Shown: positions 1 to 7,028 of the stretch, in pieces
Layout: every line of letters begins with the position of its first letter
How positions within the stretch are numbered: position 1 is the first letter of the stretch
DNA from: Lachnospiraceae bacterium
Lineage (GTDB): Bacteria; Bacillota; Clostridia; Lachnospirales; Lachnospiraceae
DNA: 37,487 bases
Direction of reading: 5' to 3'
Assembly (NCBI GenBank): GCA_015057835.1
Contig: SVDL01000011.1
Location: forward strand, 1 to 37,487
Position numbers and translations under genes: made by a program
The notes under the pieces: generated by a model
Told to the model about the DNA's origin: nothing
Seen by the model: only the letters and a program-made list of their open reading frames with translations
Databases searched by the model: none

Positions 1-183
1 ACCTTTTGTCCCGCTCTTTTGGAAGTCGATCCGGTTCTGTTTGGCAAGGACCTCCCAGTATTTCGGGATCGTTGTTTTATAAGTCGCATAGAGATGCTCC
101 TGCCGTTTCGGGTTTTCTATATAGTCGATACGGCCGTTTACATCACCCAGTTTCACGTGCCGTACAAATGAGTATTTTGGCAT
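1..183 (-). CDS. Mobilization relaxase, N-terminal fragment (cut by window edge)
   Basis: The first 61 codons read MPKYSFVRHVKLGDVNGRID and continue with an IENPKRQEHLYATY-like stretch. This resembles the start of relaxase/mobilization nucleases carried by Clostridia elements, which nick oriT and pilot the strand into a recipient. An AAAGGA ribosome binding site lies 8 nt before the ATG. The frame is open to the window edge, so the catalytic His cluster and most of the protein cannot be seen. The assignment leans on position beside a MobC-like gene, an integrase and hairpin-rich DNA typical of an oriT. Confidence 0.5.
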   Translation of the reverse strand, partial: MPKYSFVRHVKLGDVNGRIDYIENPKRQEHLYATYKTTIPKYWEVLAKQNRIDFQKSGTKG

Positions 184-212
184 AGTATTATCCTTTCTTC
201 GCGAGTGCGAGC

Positions 213-674
213 TTAGGCGAAGCGGTCACGAGCATACGCCCGTTTCCGGGCAAACAGAGCGGCTGGCATTTTTGCAGAATTATCGCAGCGTGGAGCAGGA
301 TGATTTCTGCAAAACATGTCCTGCCGCGCATGGATTTTCCGTACGGATCTATGATCAGTATGATTGCCGGGCTGCATTGCAGCACGCAATCGCTGCCGGT
401 ACGGAAAAGCCATCGGCACCGGAGAAAAGAAGCATCTGTTGATGCTGATTTTCAAAGGTGACGGCCCTCCGCAGGAGCGATCCTCGGAGCAAAGCCCCGA
501 GGATACGCGGCTCTCGCCAGGTGCACCTGCGAGCAGCTGCGTCTGGCTCGATGCAGTCGCGAAATACCTTGGAGCATAAACCGCAGGTTTGTGCGATGGG
601 TGTATTTCGCTCTCAGTCGGCGAGGCCTTGTTTTGTTCGATTTTCGTCGTCACGTATACTTCCGCCTTTTGCAT
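213..674 (-). CDS. Doubtful 153-aa ORF upstream of the relaxase
   Basis: An open frame begins MQKAEVYVTTKIEQNKA with AAGGAA about 8 nt upstream. The middle of the frame runs through the hairpins at 480-533, and the C-terminal third is Arg/His/Cys-rich without any domain I recognise. Similar ORFs upstream of relaxases in Clostridia elements may be annotated only because the oriT region happens to be open. The alternative is that the N-terminal 50 or so codons are real and the rest is read-through. No function is proposed. Confidence 0.25.
   Translation of the reverse strand: MQKAEVYVTTKIEQNKASPTESEIHPSHKPAVYAPRYFATASSQTQLLAGAPGESRVSSGLCSEDRSCGGPSPLKISINRCFFSPVPMAFPYRQRLRAAMQPGNHTDHRSVRKIHARQDMFCRNHPAPRCDNSAKMPAALFARKRAYARDRFA
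480..533. other. Pair of hairpins, candidate oriT
   Basis: At 480-504 an 8-bp perfect stem (ATCCTCGG/CCGAGGAT) encloses a short inner stem and an AAA loop. At 513-533 there is a nearly perfect 21-bp palindrome centred on GGTGCACC. Both lie about 300 bp upstream of the relaxase start, in the 560-bp stretch between the relaxase and the next gene. Inverted repeats in that position are usual at oriT. No nic site was identified. Confidence 0.35.
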
Positions 675-700
675 TTTTCGCTTTTCCTTGTTTGCTTTAA

Positions 701-721
701 CAGGGACGTGCCACGTCCCTG
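701..721. other. Hairpin downstream of the 744-980 gene
   Basis: CAGGGACGTG and CACGTCCCTG form a 10-bp inverted repeat with almost no loop. It follows the stop codon of the minus-strand gene by about 22 bp. It lacks a T-run on that strand, so it may be a weak terminator or a protein site rather than a strong intrinsic terminator. Confidence 0.4.
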
Positions 722-743
722 TCAGTATCCGTCAGGGAAAGGA

Positions 744-980
744 CTACCAGCGGTAGCTCTCCGGGATCCCCTTGCTGTCGAGGTACTTCTGTCTTGCCTC
801 TTCGCGCTCTGCTTCGGTCTCCGCCGTCTTATATTTCCTGTATAGCTCGCGGTCACACATGGCGTTCAGTTTTCGTTCCAGACCTCTTCGGATCTCTGCT
901 TCGTTTTCGGTAAAATCGAGCAGATGATAGTGGATCAGGTTCAGGAACAGTTCGTTTGGTATTTGTACGTTTTTCTGCAT
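744..980 (-). CDS. Small conserved element protein of unknown function
   Basis: A 78-aa charged protein beginning MQKNVQIPNELFLNLIHYHL and ending near YLDSKGIPESYRW. I recognise it as a family common in Clostridia mobile elements and sometimes given the meaningless name complexin-2. Residues 20-65 are rich in Glu, Arg and Lys and should be helical, possibly coiled coil. The internal ATG at 980 is chosen over the upstream one at 1049 because AAGGAGG lies 7 nt before it. The gene follows the ATPase gene by 100 bp on the same strand. Function unknown; a role in replication or mobilization is only suggested by context. Confidence 0.7.
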   Translation of the reverse strand: MQKNVQIPNELFLNLIHYHLLDFTENEAEIRRGLERKLNAMCDRELYRKYKTAETEAEREEARQKYLDSKGIPESYRW

Positions 981-1080
981 TTGATTTCCTCCTTCGGGAC
1001 AGTTGCGGCGGTTGCGACGGTTTTTTCTATAGCGGCCCTGTATCTGCAAAACCGCCGCAGCTGTCGCAACCGCCGCGCGG

Positions 1081-2283
1081 TCACTCTAAATTCTCTTTTG
1101 CTTCTGCTTTTGCCGGCAATCTCGTCAGCCTGATGAGCCTTCCTTCGTGAGTCTTCATGTTCCCGAACCGGAGCCCATATTCATTGAACAGCCGCTCCGC
1201 ACTGACGTTCAATTTCCGCCCGAGTGCATTCGCTGCAATGCTCACTTCCGGATCATTTTTCTTCAGTTTTTCCAGCAGCTCTGTAGCCGTACCCTGCCAT
1301 GTTTTTTCATTTTCCGGAATCACTTTTGAGACTGCCTCAAGCACCGGGTCTGGAGGATCTCTCCAGACTTCCGCTTCCGCCGAAATGAATTTCCAGAAGC
1401 ATCTTTCCTGATCGAATTCGAGTTTCAGTTCCTGATCCTGTTGGTCTCTTCCAACGATGGAGAGAACCGCCGTCCGGTCCGTCCGCTTCTTCTTTTTCAG
1501 GACGAAGGCCCCGTCCGCAGCACCGAGAAGTCCGTTCGTTCCGGAGATCATATCGAAGCTGTCCTCTGCCTCCATCTTCCTTGTGTGATGGACGACCAGA
1601 CAGCAGATAGAATGCTTATCGGCGAACGTCTTCAGAAGCTTGATCAGCTCATAGTCCTTCGCGTAGCTGTACTGCTCTCTGCCGATCTCCCGGATCCTCT
1701 GCAGTGTATCGATGATGATGAGCGCTGTATCGAAATGACGGGCGATGAACTGCTCCAGCTGAGCCTCCAGTCCATCGGCCATAGTTCCGGCATCCGTGGC
1801 AAGATACAGGCTGTCATTCCCCTCCACATCGAACATGCGGGACAGACGTTTCTGGAGCCTGGCGTAATCATCTTCAAGCGCCAGATACAGGACCGCACCC
1901 TGCCGGACCGGGTAGTCCCAGAGAGGGATCCCGGCCGCGACATGGTACGCAAGCTGCGCCATGAAGAAGGATTTTCCGACCTTCGGAGATCCGGCAAAGA
2001 TATATGTCCCCGGATAAAGAAGTCCTTCCACGACCGGCGCCTTCGGCTCGTACACCCGGTCGTAGAGTTCCGTCATGGAGATCTCCTGCAGGGAGCTTCT
2101 GTCCGGTCTGTTTTCGCCGCCTTTTGCCTCTCCGGCATCCGCCGAATATGCTCCCGGACCTGCAAAGTTTTCATTGCCGGCCGGAGCATCATTTGATATA
2201 CTGATCTCGGAGTTACATGGATGCTGTCCCGTGGCTGCGCCAACAGTCACATCCGGGACGGCATTTTCCTTTTTTAATGCCAT
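1081..2283 (-). CDS. RepA-like AAA ATPase (RecA fold)
   Basis: A 400-aa protein with an N-terminal low-complexity leader (1-65) and then a RecA-like ATPase core. Walker A is GSPKVGKS at residues 98-105 and a Walker B-like strand ALIIID ends at Asp192; YLALEDD near 130 is typical of the AAA_25/RepA helicase-type family. Such proteins are hexameric replicative or regulatory ATPases of plasmids and integrative elements. The C-terminus (about 310-390) looks like a winged-helix DNA-binding tail. The start at 2283 has GAAGGAGG 7 nt upstream and overlaps the preceding gene by 10 bp, so the two are translationally coupled. A role in autonomous replication of the excised circle is inferred. Confidence 0.8.
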   Translation of the reverse strand: MALKKENAVPDVTVGAATGQHPCNSEISISNDAPAGNENFAGPGAYSADAGEAKGGENRPDRSSLQEISMTELYDRVYEPKAPVVEGLLYPGTYIFAGSPKVGKSFFMAQLAYHVAAGIPLWDYPVRQGAVLYLALEDDYARLQKRLSRMFDVEGNDSLYLATDAGTMADGLEAQLEQFIARHFDTALIIIDTLQRIREIGREQYSYAKDYELIKLLKTFADKHSICCLVVHHTRKMEAEDSFDMISGTNGLLGAADGAFVLKKKKRTDRTAVLSIVGRDQQDQELKLEFDQERCFWKFISAEAEVWRDPPDPVLEAVSKVIPENEKTWQGTATELLEKLKKNDPEVSIAANALGRKLNVSAERLFNEYGLRFGNMKTHEGRLIRLTRLPAKAEAKENLE

Positions 2284-2606
2284 ACGCTGTCCTCCTTCAT
2301 TCCGTTCATTACTTCGGTCATGAACCGGATGAGATCCAGCAGATACGGGCTTACTGTCCCGCCTGCCGCGATCCTCTCCAGTTCTTCCTTAATAGCTGCC
2401 ATTTCGTCTTTCAAGGCCTTGTAGACCTTCGGGTTCCCCTGCACCACGACATCCCTGTTCAGGAGCCGGTTGGCGATGAAATCCCGCTTGCAGAGCCCCG
2501 AGATATGGACCATACGTTCAAAAAGCTCGTCCTCCTCTGGGGACATGTTGAAGGTCACTGCCTTGCTCCTCCAGTTGCCGTGCTCATCCAGCTTTCTTTT
2601 CGACAT
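2274..2606 (-). CDS. MobC-like mobilization accessory protein
   Basis: A 110-aa protein with an N-terminal ribbon-helix-helix-like segment (about 14-50: KAVTFNMSPEEDELFERMVH, then GLCKRDFIANRLL) and a C-terminal helical part. This layout matches MobC-type relaxosome proteins, which bind and melt oriT so that the relaxase can nick. It overlaps the integrase gene upstream by 23 bp and the ATPase gene downstream by 10 bp, so integrase, this gene and the ATPase form one translationally coupled unit. An alternative is a plain RHH transcription factor of the element. Confidence 0.55.
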   Translation of the reverse strand: MSKRKLDEHGNWRSKAVTFNMSPEEDELFERMVHISGLCKRDFIANRLLNRDVVVQGNPKVYKALKDEMAAIKEELERIAAGGTVSPYLLDLIRFMTEVMNGMKEDSVWH

Positions 2607-3720
2607 CCTCTTTTCCTCCTTTGGCTATTATGCTGTCAGTCTGTTGTTCCATTTCCCTGACGGCATTGAGACGGTCCGCCATCTCCGTCTGCACCGTCGG
2701 GAACAGATGCGCGTACCGGTACGTGATCTTTTCTGCCTCATGGCCGACCCGCTCTCCGATCGCAAGGGCCGAGAATCCCATATTGATCAGCAGCGATACG
2801 TGCGAATGACGGATATCATGCACCCGGATCTTCTTGACACCGCTCTTCCTGCAGCCGCGTTCCATCTCATGATTGATATAGTATTTCGTGACCTGGAAGA
2901 TCCGTTCGTCCGGCTGTATCTTATAGAGCTGGCGCAGATAATCCTGCATCTCTTCACAGAGGAATTCCGGCATCTTGATCGTCCGGTTGCTCTTTGGAGT
3001 CTTCGGACTGGTGATGATATCCTTTCCCTTCATACGGTGATAGGTCTTGCTGATCGTGACCGTCTGTTCTTCGAAATCGAAGTCCGCAGGCGTCAGGGCC
3101 AGAAGCTCACCTTCCCGGATACCGGTCCAGTAGAGCATCTCGAATGCGTAATAGGATACCGGCTTATCCATCACCGCTTCGGCGAATTTCAGATACTCTT
3201 CCTTCGTCCAGAAATCCATTTCCTTCGGGATCTCCTTTCCGAGTGTTCCCGCTGCTCTCGCCGGATTTGCCGGAAGCTTGTAATACTTCACGGCGTGATT
3301 GAAAATCGCGGACAGCTGCGCATGGACTGACCGGAGATAATCCGGAGAGTATCCTTTGCCATCCTTATTCCGGTAGGCCATGAGCTGGTTCTGCCATGCG
3401 AGCACTTCCTTCGCGTCGATCTCCGCGATCTTCCTGTGCCCGAAATACGGAAGGAGCTTTGTACGGATCATATGATCCTTCGTCTCCCATGTGCTTGCTT
3501 TGAGCCGCGGCTTCCGGTCGGCTTCATACAGTTCGCAGAAGCTGGCGAAGGTCATATCAAGTTTGGATTCCTTCTTCAGCCTGGTCTCCCATTCCCACTG
3601 CTGGGCCTCCCGCTTGGTCTTGAAGCCGCGCTTCTGTGTCTGCTTCGGTTTCCCGGTCCAGTCTGTGTAGCGGTAGATCACCCGCCACGTACCTTTTGCT
3701 TCATCCTTGTAAACTGCCAT
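2584..3720 (-). CDS. Tyrosine recombinase integrase
   Basis: A 378-aa site-specific recombinase that integrates and excises the element. An N-terminal AP2-like arm-binding domain (1-50, with GFKTKREAQ) is followed by a SAM-like core-binding domain (55-160) and a catalytic domain (170-350). The catalytic set is visible: Arg202 in GIREGELL, a beta-strand Lys around 240-243, His301 and Arg304 in HDIRHSH, His327 in VGHEAE, and nucleophile Tyr336 in YRYAHLF. The length matches Tn916/ICE-type integrases. The gene starts at the ATG that overlaps the stop codon of the excisionase-like gene by 1 bp, the standard xis-int layout. It is transcribed away from guaA. Confidence 0.95.
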   Translation of the reverse strand: MAVYKDEAKGTWRVIYRYTDWTGKPKQTQKRGFKTKREAQQWEWETRLKKESKLDMTFASFCELYEADRKPRLKASTWETKDHMIRTKLLPYFGHRKIAEIDAKEVLAWQNQLMAYRNKDGKGYSPDYLRSVHAQLSAIFNHAVKYYKLPANPARAAGTLGKEIPKEMDFWTKEEYLKFAEAVMDKPVSYYAFEMLYWTGIREGELLALTPADFDFEEQTVTISKTYHRMKGKDIITSPKTPKSNRTIKMPEFLCEEMQDYLRQLYKIQPDERIFQVTKYYINHEMERGCRKSGVKKIRVHDIRHSHVSLLINMGFSALAIGERVGHEAEKITYRYAHLFPTVQTEMADRLNAVREMEQQTDSIIAKGGKEDVEKKAG

Positions 3721-3917
3721 TACTGCTTTGCCTCCTTTCCGCCGTTATAGCGGCATCGTTCATAAAAATAATCTGCGTTGACTCTCCCCTGAACAGTGAT
3801 ATAGCCCATATCCGCAAGCTCATCGTTCAGCTTCCGGATGATCTTGTAAGCTGTCTGTTTGGAGATCTGCATCTCTTCCATCACCTGTTCTACTCTTAGG
3901 AATCCGGTCTCTTTCAA
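3720..3917 (-). CDS. Excisionase-like helix-turn-helix protein
   Basis: A 65-aa basic protein with a helix-turn-helix at about residues 8-35 (VEQVMEEMQISKQTAYKIIR) followed by a beta-hairpin wing with GYITVQGRVNADYF, a MerR/Xis-type winged helix. A TTG start at 3917 is preferred, because AAAGGAGGTG lies 5 nt before it; the in-frame TTG at 3938 would place the ribosome binding site inside the gene. The stop overlaps the integrase start, and size, fold and coupling suggest that it directs excision or controls integrase expression. Confidence 0.75.
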   Translation of the reverse strand: MKETGFLRVEQVMEEMQISKQTAYKIIRKLNDELADMGYITVQGRVNADYFYERCRYNGGKEAKQ

Positions 3918-3939
3918 GGTCTCACCTCCTTTCGCCAAC

Positions 3940-4018
3940 TTAACTATTTTCCGTTATGCTTGTATTATAATAACTCTTATCCGTTAAGTCAACAACGTAA
4001 TTTAACTTTTTTACGTTA
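3940..4018. promoter_or_regulatory. Three-copy operator array TAAC-N8-GTTA
   Basis: Three copies of an inverted repeat with half-sites TAAC and GTTA, always 8 nt apart, lie at 3941-3956, 3971-3986 and 4003-4018. Their centre-to-centre spacings are 30 and 32 bp, about three helical turns. The middle copy fills the spacer of the xis-int promoter, and the third lies just upstream of the regulator promoter. The divergently encoded XRE protein is the obvious ligand (inference). Confidence 0.75.
3964..3992 (-). promoter_or_regulatory. Promoter of the xis-int-mob unit
   Basis: On the minus strand TTGACT (3987-3992) and TATAAT (3964-3969) are separated by exactly 17 bp. The spacer contains operator copy 2, so repressor binding would exclude RNA polymerase. 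Confidence 0.8.
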
Positions 4019-4026
4019 AGTTTTTC

Positions 4027-4055
4027 TTGCCATCTGGTTTTCTCCATGCTATACT
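4027..4055 (+). promoter_or_regulatory. Promoter of the XRE regulator
   Basis: TTGCCA (4027-4032) and TATACT (4050-4055) are spaced by 17 bp and lie 38 bp upstream of the regulator start codon. Operator copy 3 ends 9 bp before the -35 box, a position that could give autoregulation. Confidence 0.7.
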
Positions 4056-4092
4056 GTGTTTAACAAATTTATTTAAGTTTGGAGGTCTTATC

Positions 4093-4620
4093 ATGGCATT
4101 TGGCAAACGTCTCCGGTTTTTCCGGACCCGCAAGGGGCTCACTCAAAAGCAGGTCGGTGAAGCTGCCGGCTTCAAAGGAAACACGTCGGAAGTCCGCATG
4201 GCACAATACGAAACAGAAGCTCGTACTCCCAAGGAGCCGCTGATCCGGCAGCTGTCCGAAATGTATGAAGTATCCCCGAGGGCCATCAAGGTACCGGATA
4301 TCGACTCGGAACTCGGCCTGATACATACGCTGTTCGCGCTGGAAGACATGTACGGCTTCCGGATCGCTAATATCGATGGCGCCCTCTGCCTGCGCCCGGC
4401 AAATTCCGGCAGTGCCTCGATCACCATGTTCGACCTGTTCAGCAAGTGGTATGAGCAGGCGGAAAAGGTACATAAAGGCGAGATCACCAAGGAGGAATAT
4501 GATTCCTGGCGTTACAACTTCTCCGAGGCGGATCTTCCGGGGATCCATGTGAAGGTCGCTCCCTCACAGGAAATGAGCGACGCTCTGATTCGCATATCAA
4601 AGGAAAAAGGGGAAGACTAG
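4093..4620 (+). CDS. XRE-family repressor of the element
   Basis: A 175-aa regulator. Residues 4-60 form a lambda-repressor-type HTH (FGKRLRFFRTRKGLTQKQVG, then SEVRMAQYETEARTP). The C-terminal 110 residues are an element-specific domain without Ser/Lys protease motifs of the LexA or CI type. The ATG at 4093 has GGAGGT 6 nt upstream; upstream in-frame codons back to 4027 lie in the promoter and are excluded. It is transcribed divergently from xis-int across three operators, so it probably keeps integration and mobilization genes silent and sets its own level. An intrinsic terminator follows. Confidence 0.85.
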   Translation: MAFGKRLRFFRTRKGLTQKQVGEAAGFKGNTSEVRMAQYETEARTPKEPLIRQLSEMYEVSPRAIKVPDIDSELGLIHTLFALEDMYGFRIANIDGALCLRPANSGSASITMFDLFSKWYEQAEKVHKGEITKEEYDSWRYNFSEADLPGIHVKVAPSQEMSDALIRISKEKGED

Positions 4621-4660
4621 AACCTATCCGCAGTTTTTGAAATCCACATCAAGGTAAAAG

Positions 4661-4711
4661 AAAAACCTTACCGATTCTCCAGTTTTGTTCTGAAGATCAG
4701 TAAGGTTTTTT
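4661..4711. terminator. Bidirectional intrinsic terminator
   Basis: AAAAACCTTAC (4661-4671) and GTAAGGTTTTTT (4700-4711) form an 11-bp stem with A- and T-runs on both sides. It closes the regulator gene and would also stop transcripts entering from guaA, insulating the element from its host gene. Confidence 0.85.
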
Positions 4712-4754
4712 AGATCGTATAAATGAGAGATTACGCAGTGAATATCAAAGAAAT

Positions 4755-4844
4755 GTTGCCAATCTGTTGCCAGTACTTAACGGAATTTGTTTGGAGTCCG
4801 CATAAATACTGACTTCTTTTCGGGCGTTTTCTTATTCGTACTCC
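4755..4844. other. Putative attachment-site region at the guaA 3' end
   Basis: Two direct GTTGCCA repeats (4755-4761, 4766-4772; 11-bp pitch) look like integrase arm sites. GGAGTCCGCATAA at 4793-4805 is an 11/13 inverted match to the guaA end, which reads GGAGTACGAATAA on the minus strand (4844-4832). The crossover is expected in the last codons of guaA. The second att copy would be outside the window, so this is inference. Confidence 0.4.
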
Positions 4845-5818
4845 ACCGTTGCAGGTGGCTTGGGCGTATAATCATAGAGCACGCGGTTGATTCCCGGAAC
4901 CTCTGTCGTAATGCGGCTCACCAGGTGATCAATGAGATCGGCCGGAAGATGTTCCACCGTAACTTCCATGACGTCAGTCGTATTGATCGCGCGGATAATG
5001 CACGGCCAGTCAAATGTGCGCTTTCCGTTCTTAACACCTGTGGATTTGAAATCCGGAACGACGGTAAAATACTGCCACACTTTTCCGGAAAGACCCGCTT
5101 TTTCGAATTCTTCGCGGAGAATGGCATCGGATTCGCGGACGGCTTCCAGGCGGTCACGGGTGATCGCGCCCGGGCAGCGTACGCCGAGGCCGGGGCCCGG
5201 GAACGGCTGGCGGTCGACCATATTTGCCGGAAGACCCAGCTGACGGCCGACAACGCGGACCTCGTCTTTGAAGAGGATCTTGACAGGTTCTACAAGTTCA
5301 AATCGGGAAGCAATATCTTCCGGCAGTCCGCCCGCGTTGTGGTGGGCTTTGATGCCGGCTTCGCTCTCAAGAATGTCCGGCCAGATGGTTCCCTGAGCCA
5401 GGAAATCCACGCCTTCCAGTTTTCTCGCTTCATCCGCAAATACATCGATGAATTCCTCACCGATGATATGGCGCTTCTGTTCCGGATCGGACACGCCTTC
5501 CAGCTTATCCAGGAACCGATCCACTGCATCCACATAGATCAGATTCGCGTTCATCTCATCGCGGAAAACCTTGATAACCTGTTCCGGCTCTCCCTTGCGG
5601 AGAAGTCCGTGATTGACATGGACGCAGACAAGCTGCTGTCCCACTGCTTTGATGAGAAGCGCAGCGACAACAGAGGAATCTACGCCTCCGCTGAGCGCAA
5701 GAAGCACTTTTTTATCCCCGATCTGTGCGCGGAGTTCTTTGATCTGCTCATCAATAAATGCGTCTGCAAGTTCCGGAGTTGTGATCCTTACCATATCATC
5801 CGGACGTCTTTCTGCCAT
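4832..5818 (-). CDS. guaA: GMP synthase, ATP-pyrophosphatase subunit only
   Basis: A 328-aa protein that adenylates XMP and replaces the AMP with ammonia to give GMP in purine synthesis. The PP-loop SGGVDSS is at residues 43-49, HVNHGLLRKGE follows, and the C-terminal dimerization domain contains RQPFPGPGLGVRC and ends PPATVEYE, as in all GuaA proteins. The usual bacterial enzyme is about 510-525 aa with an N-terminal class I glutaminase; here that domain is missing and the gene upstream is unrelated. So this is a split, archaeal-like arrangement with the amidotransferase elsewhere, or an ammonia-dependent enzyme. ATG 5818 has GGGAGGAATAACT before it. The 3' end is the likely integration target of the neighbouring element. 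Confidence 0.92.
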   Translation of the reverse strand: MAERRPDDMVRITTPELADAFIDEQIKELRAQIGDKKVLLALSGGVDSSVVAALLIKAVGQQLVCVHVNHGLLRKGEPEQVIKVFRDEMNANLIYVDAVDRFLDKLEGVSDPEQKRHIIGEEFIDVFADEARKLEGVDFLAQGTIWPDILESEAGIKAHHNAGGLPEDIASRFELVEPVKILFKDEVRVVGRQLGLPANMVDRQPFPGPGLGVRCPGAITRDRLEAVRESDAILREEFEKAGLSGKVWQYFTVVPDFKSTGVKNGKRTFDWPCIIRAINTTDVMEVTVEHLPADLIDHLVSRITTEVPGINRVLYDYTPKPPATVEYE

Positions 5819-5994
5819 AGTTATTCCTCCCTGTTGCTTATCTGAAGATGCGCTGATGCTCATCTTGTTACTACGGGTGCTTGTGGGACAAACTGTCCAA
5901 TCTATTTTGAGAAAATAAAGAGCTGCAAGAAAATGAAGCTGTTCTTTCGTATTTTTTGAACGCTGCAATGTTACTGCTCTTCTCTCTTTGGTTT

Positions 5995-6023
5995 ATTATA
6001 TTTGAGAGCTTTTTCATTTACAA
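5995..6023 (-). promoter_or_regulatory. guaA promoter
   Basis: On the minus strand TTGTAA (6018-6023) and a perfect TATAAT (5995-6000) are 17 bp apart, giving a leader of about 170 nt before the guaA start. I could not fit the leader to a purine riboswitch consensus. Confidence 0.6.
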
Positions 6024-6040
6024 GAATAATATTCCTCCCG

Positions 6041-6946
6041 TTATTCCAAATATCTTTTAATCATTTTCTGAACGATCCTCATGTCAATCGGAGCGGTACT
6101 TGTCTCAGCAGTTAATATAAGCTGTTCTCCCGGGTAGATGCCATTTTTAATATAAGAGATCAGTTTTCTGAGATTCCTGTTCACATAGCCCGCATCATCC
6201 ATTCTTCCCAGGTGTTCCCAGAAATAAATTTTCCTTTCTCTGACACTTAATACCGTAAAATCGGGATGCACCACTCCAAATCCGGCTAATTTCAATGGAT
6301 ATTCATAATGATAAGGTATTCCTCTGCGAGCAAATGTATTTGCAATAAGCATCTCTGATTTTGACCGGACCCGCTCTCCTTTATCCGTAAACATTTCCGG
6401 AATATCCTCTGCAAACTCCTTCCCGATGTATTTAATATTCTGCCATCGATCGGCAAACTCTTCATCCGTTTCCAAAATTGGATTCACCAGATCTTTTCGC
6501 GGTTCAGACAATGAAAAGAAGACCTCTTCTGCTGTTCGATCCGGAATGCCTTGCAGGAAGGCTTCTATTGCTTTCAGTTCTTTATCTGCAGACTTTAAGA
6601 CTTTTATGTCATAGTCTTTTTGGGCAAGGGCTTTTGCGAGAGCTATATCTTTTTTTCGAAGATAGACTCCATTTCTCATAGAAGGATCTTTTCTGTGATA
6701 GTATTCAGGATTAGTCCGTGTTCCTCTTTTATTGATGCACAATGATCCTTCCGGTGCTTTTTCTATTCTCACTTTCATTTCTTCCGCTAATGCTTCAAGA
6801 TACTTTTTTCGTTCAAGGATCTTCTCCTTGGTCTTCTTCTGCTCGACTATTTGTATTGCTGATTGCTTTGAAATAAGAGATGTCTTAGACGCATTGTTTT
6901 GATTCTTTTCTCTTTTTTCTATTGCCGGAACTTGATTGTTCTTCAT
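6041..6946 (-). CDS. PD-(D/E)XK nuclease-like protein of unknown role
   Basis: A 301-aa protein. Residues 1-60 are Lys/Glu-rich and probably coiled coil; 60-130 contain a conserved GTRTNPEYYHRKD-like stretch. The C-terminal domain (190-295) resembles restriction-endonuclease-like folds: RVRSKSEMLIANTF with Glu198, then VHPDFTVL with Asp229, then YFWEHLGRMDD with Glu244. The spacing fits a PD-(D/E)XK active site in which Lys is replaced or displaced. The gene is noticeably more AT-rich than its neighbours and is followed on its upstream side by AT-rich repeats, which suggests acquisition by transfer. A defence or DNA-repair role is conceivable but not shown by any partner gene here. Confidence 0.6.
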   Translation of the reverse strand: MKNNQVPAIEKREKNQNNASKTSLISKQSAIQIVEQKKTKEKILERKKYLEALAEEMKVRIEKAPEGSLCINKRGTRTNPEYYHRKDPSMRNGVYLRKKDIALAKALAQKDYDIKVLKSADKELKAIEAFLQGIPDRTAEEVFFSLSEPRKDLVNPILETDEEFADRWQNIKYIGKEFAEDIPEMFTDKGERVRSKSEMLIANTFARRGIPYHYEYPLKLAGFGVVHPDFTVLSVRERKIYFWEHLGRMDDAGYVNRNLRKLISYIKNGIYPGEQLILTAETSTAPIDMRIVQKMIKRYLE

Positions 6947-7028
6947 ATAAGACGGGACCCTCCTATTTTGAAGTGTATGAAAAGATATTTGAGATTATTG
7001 AAGTTGTTTAAGGCAGGATTATTTCTTG

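Larger units (their letters stand above)
1..4831. mobile_element. Integrative mobilizable element, right-hand part, next to guaA
   Basis: The block holds a relaxase fragment, oriT-like hairpins, a RepA-like ATPase, a MobC-like protein, a tyrosine integrase, an excisionase-like protein and an XRE repressor, all minus strand except the repressor. The integrase end lies against the stop codon of guaA, whose 3' end is a known integration hotspot for tyrosine-recombinase elements. There are no type IV secretion genes in view, so it is either mobilizable only or the transfer genes lie left of the window. The left boundary is outside the window and the exact right boundary is inferred from the guaA stop codon. 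Confidence 0.75.

Noticed and set aside
5819..6000. Purine riboswitch in the guaA leader
   Set aside because: The leader is long enough, but I could not find the conserved three-way-junction loops of the purine aptamer.
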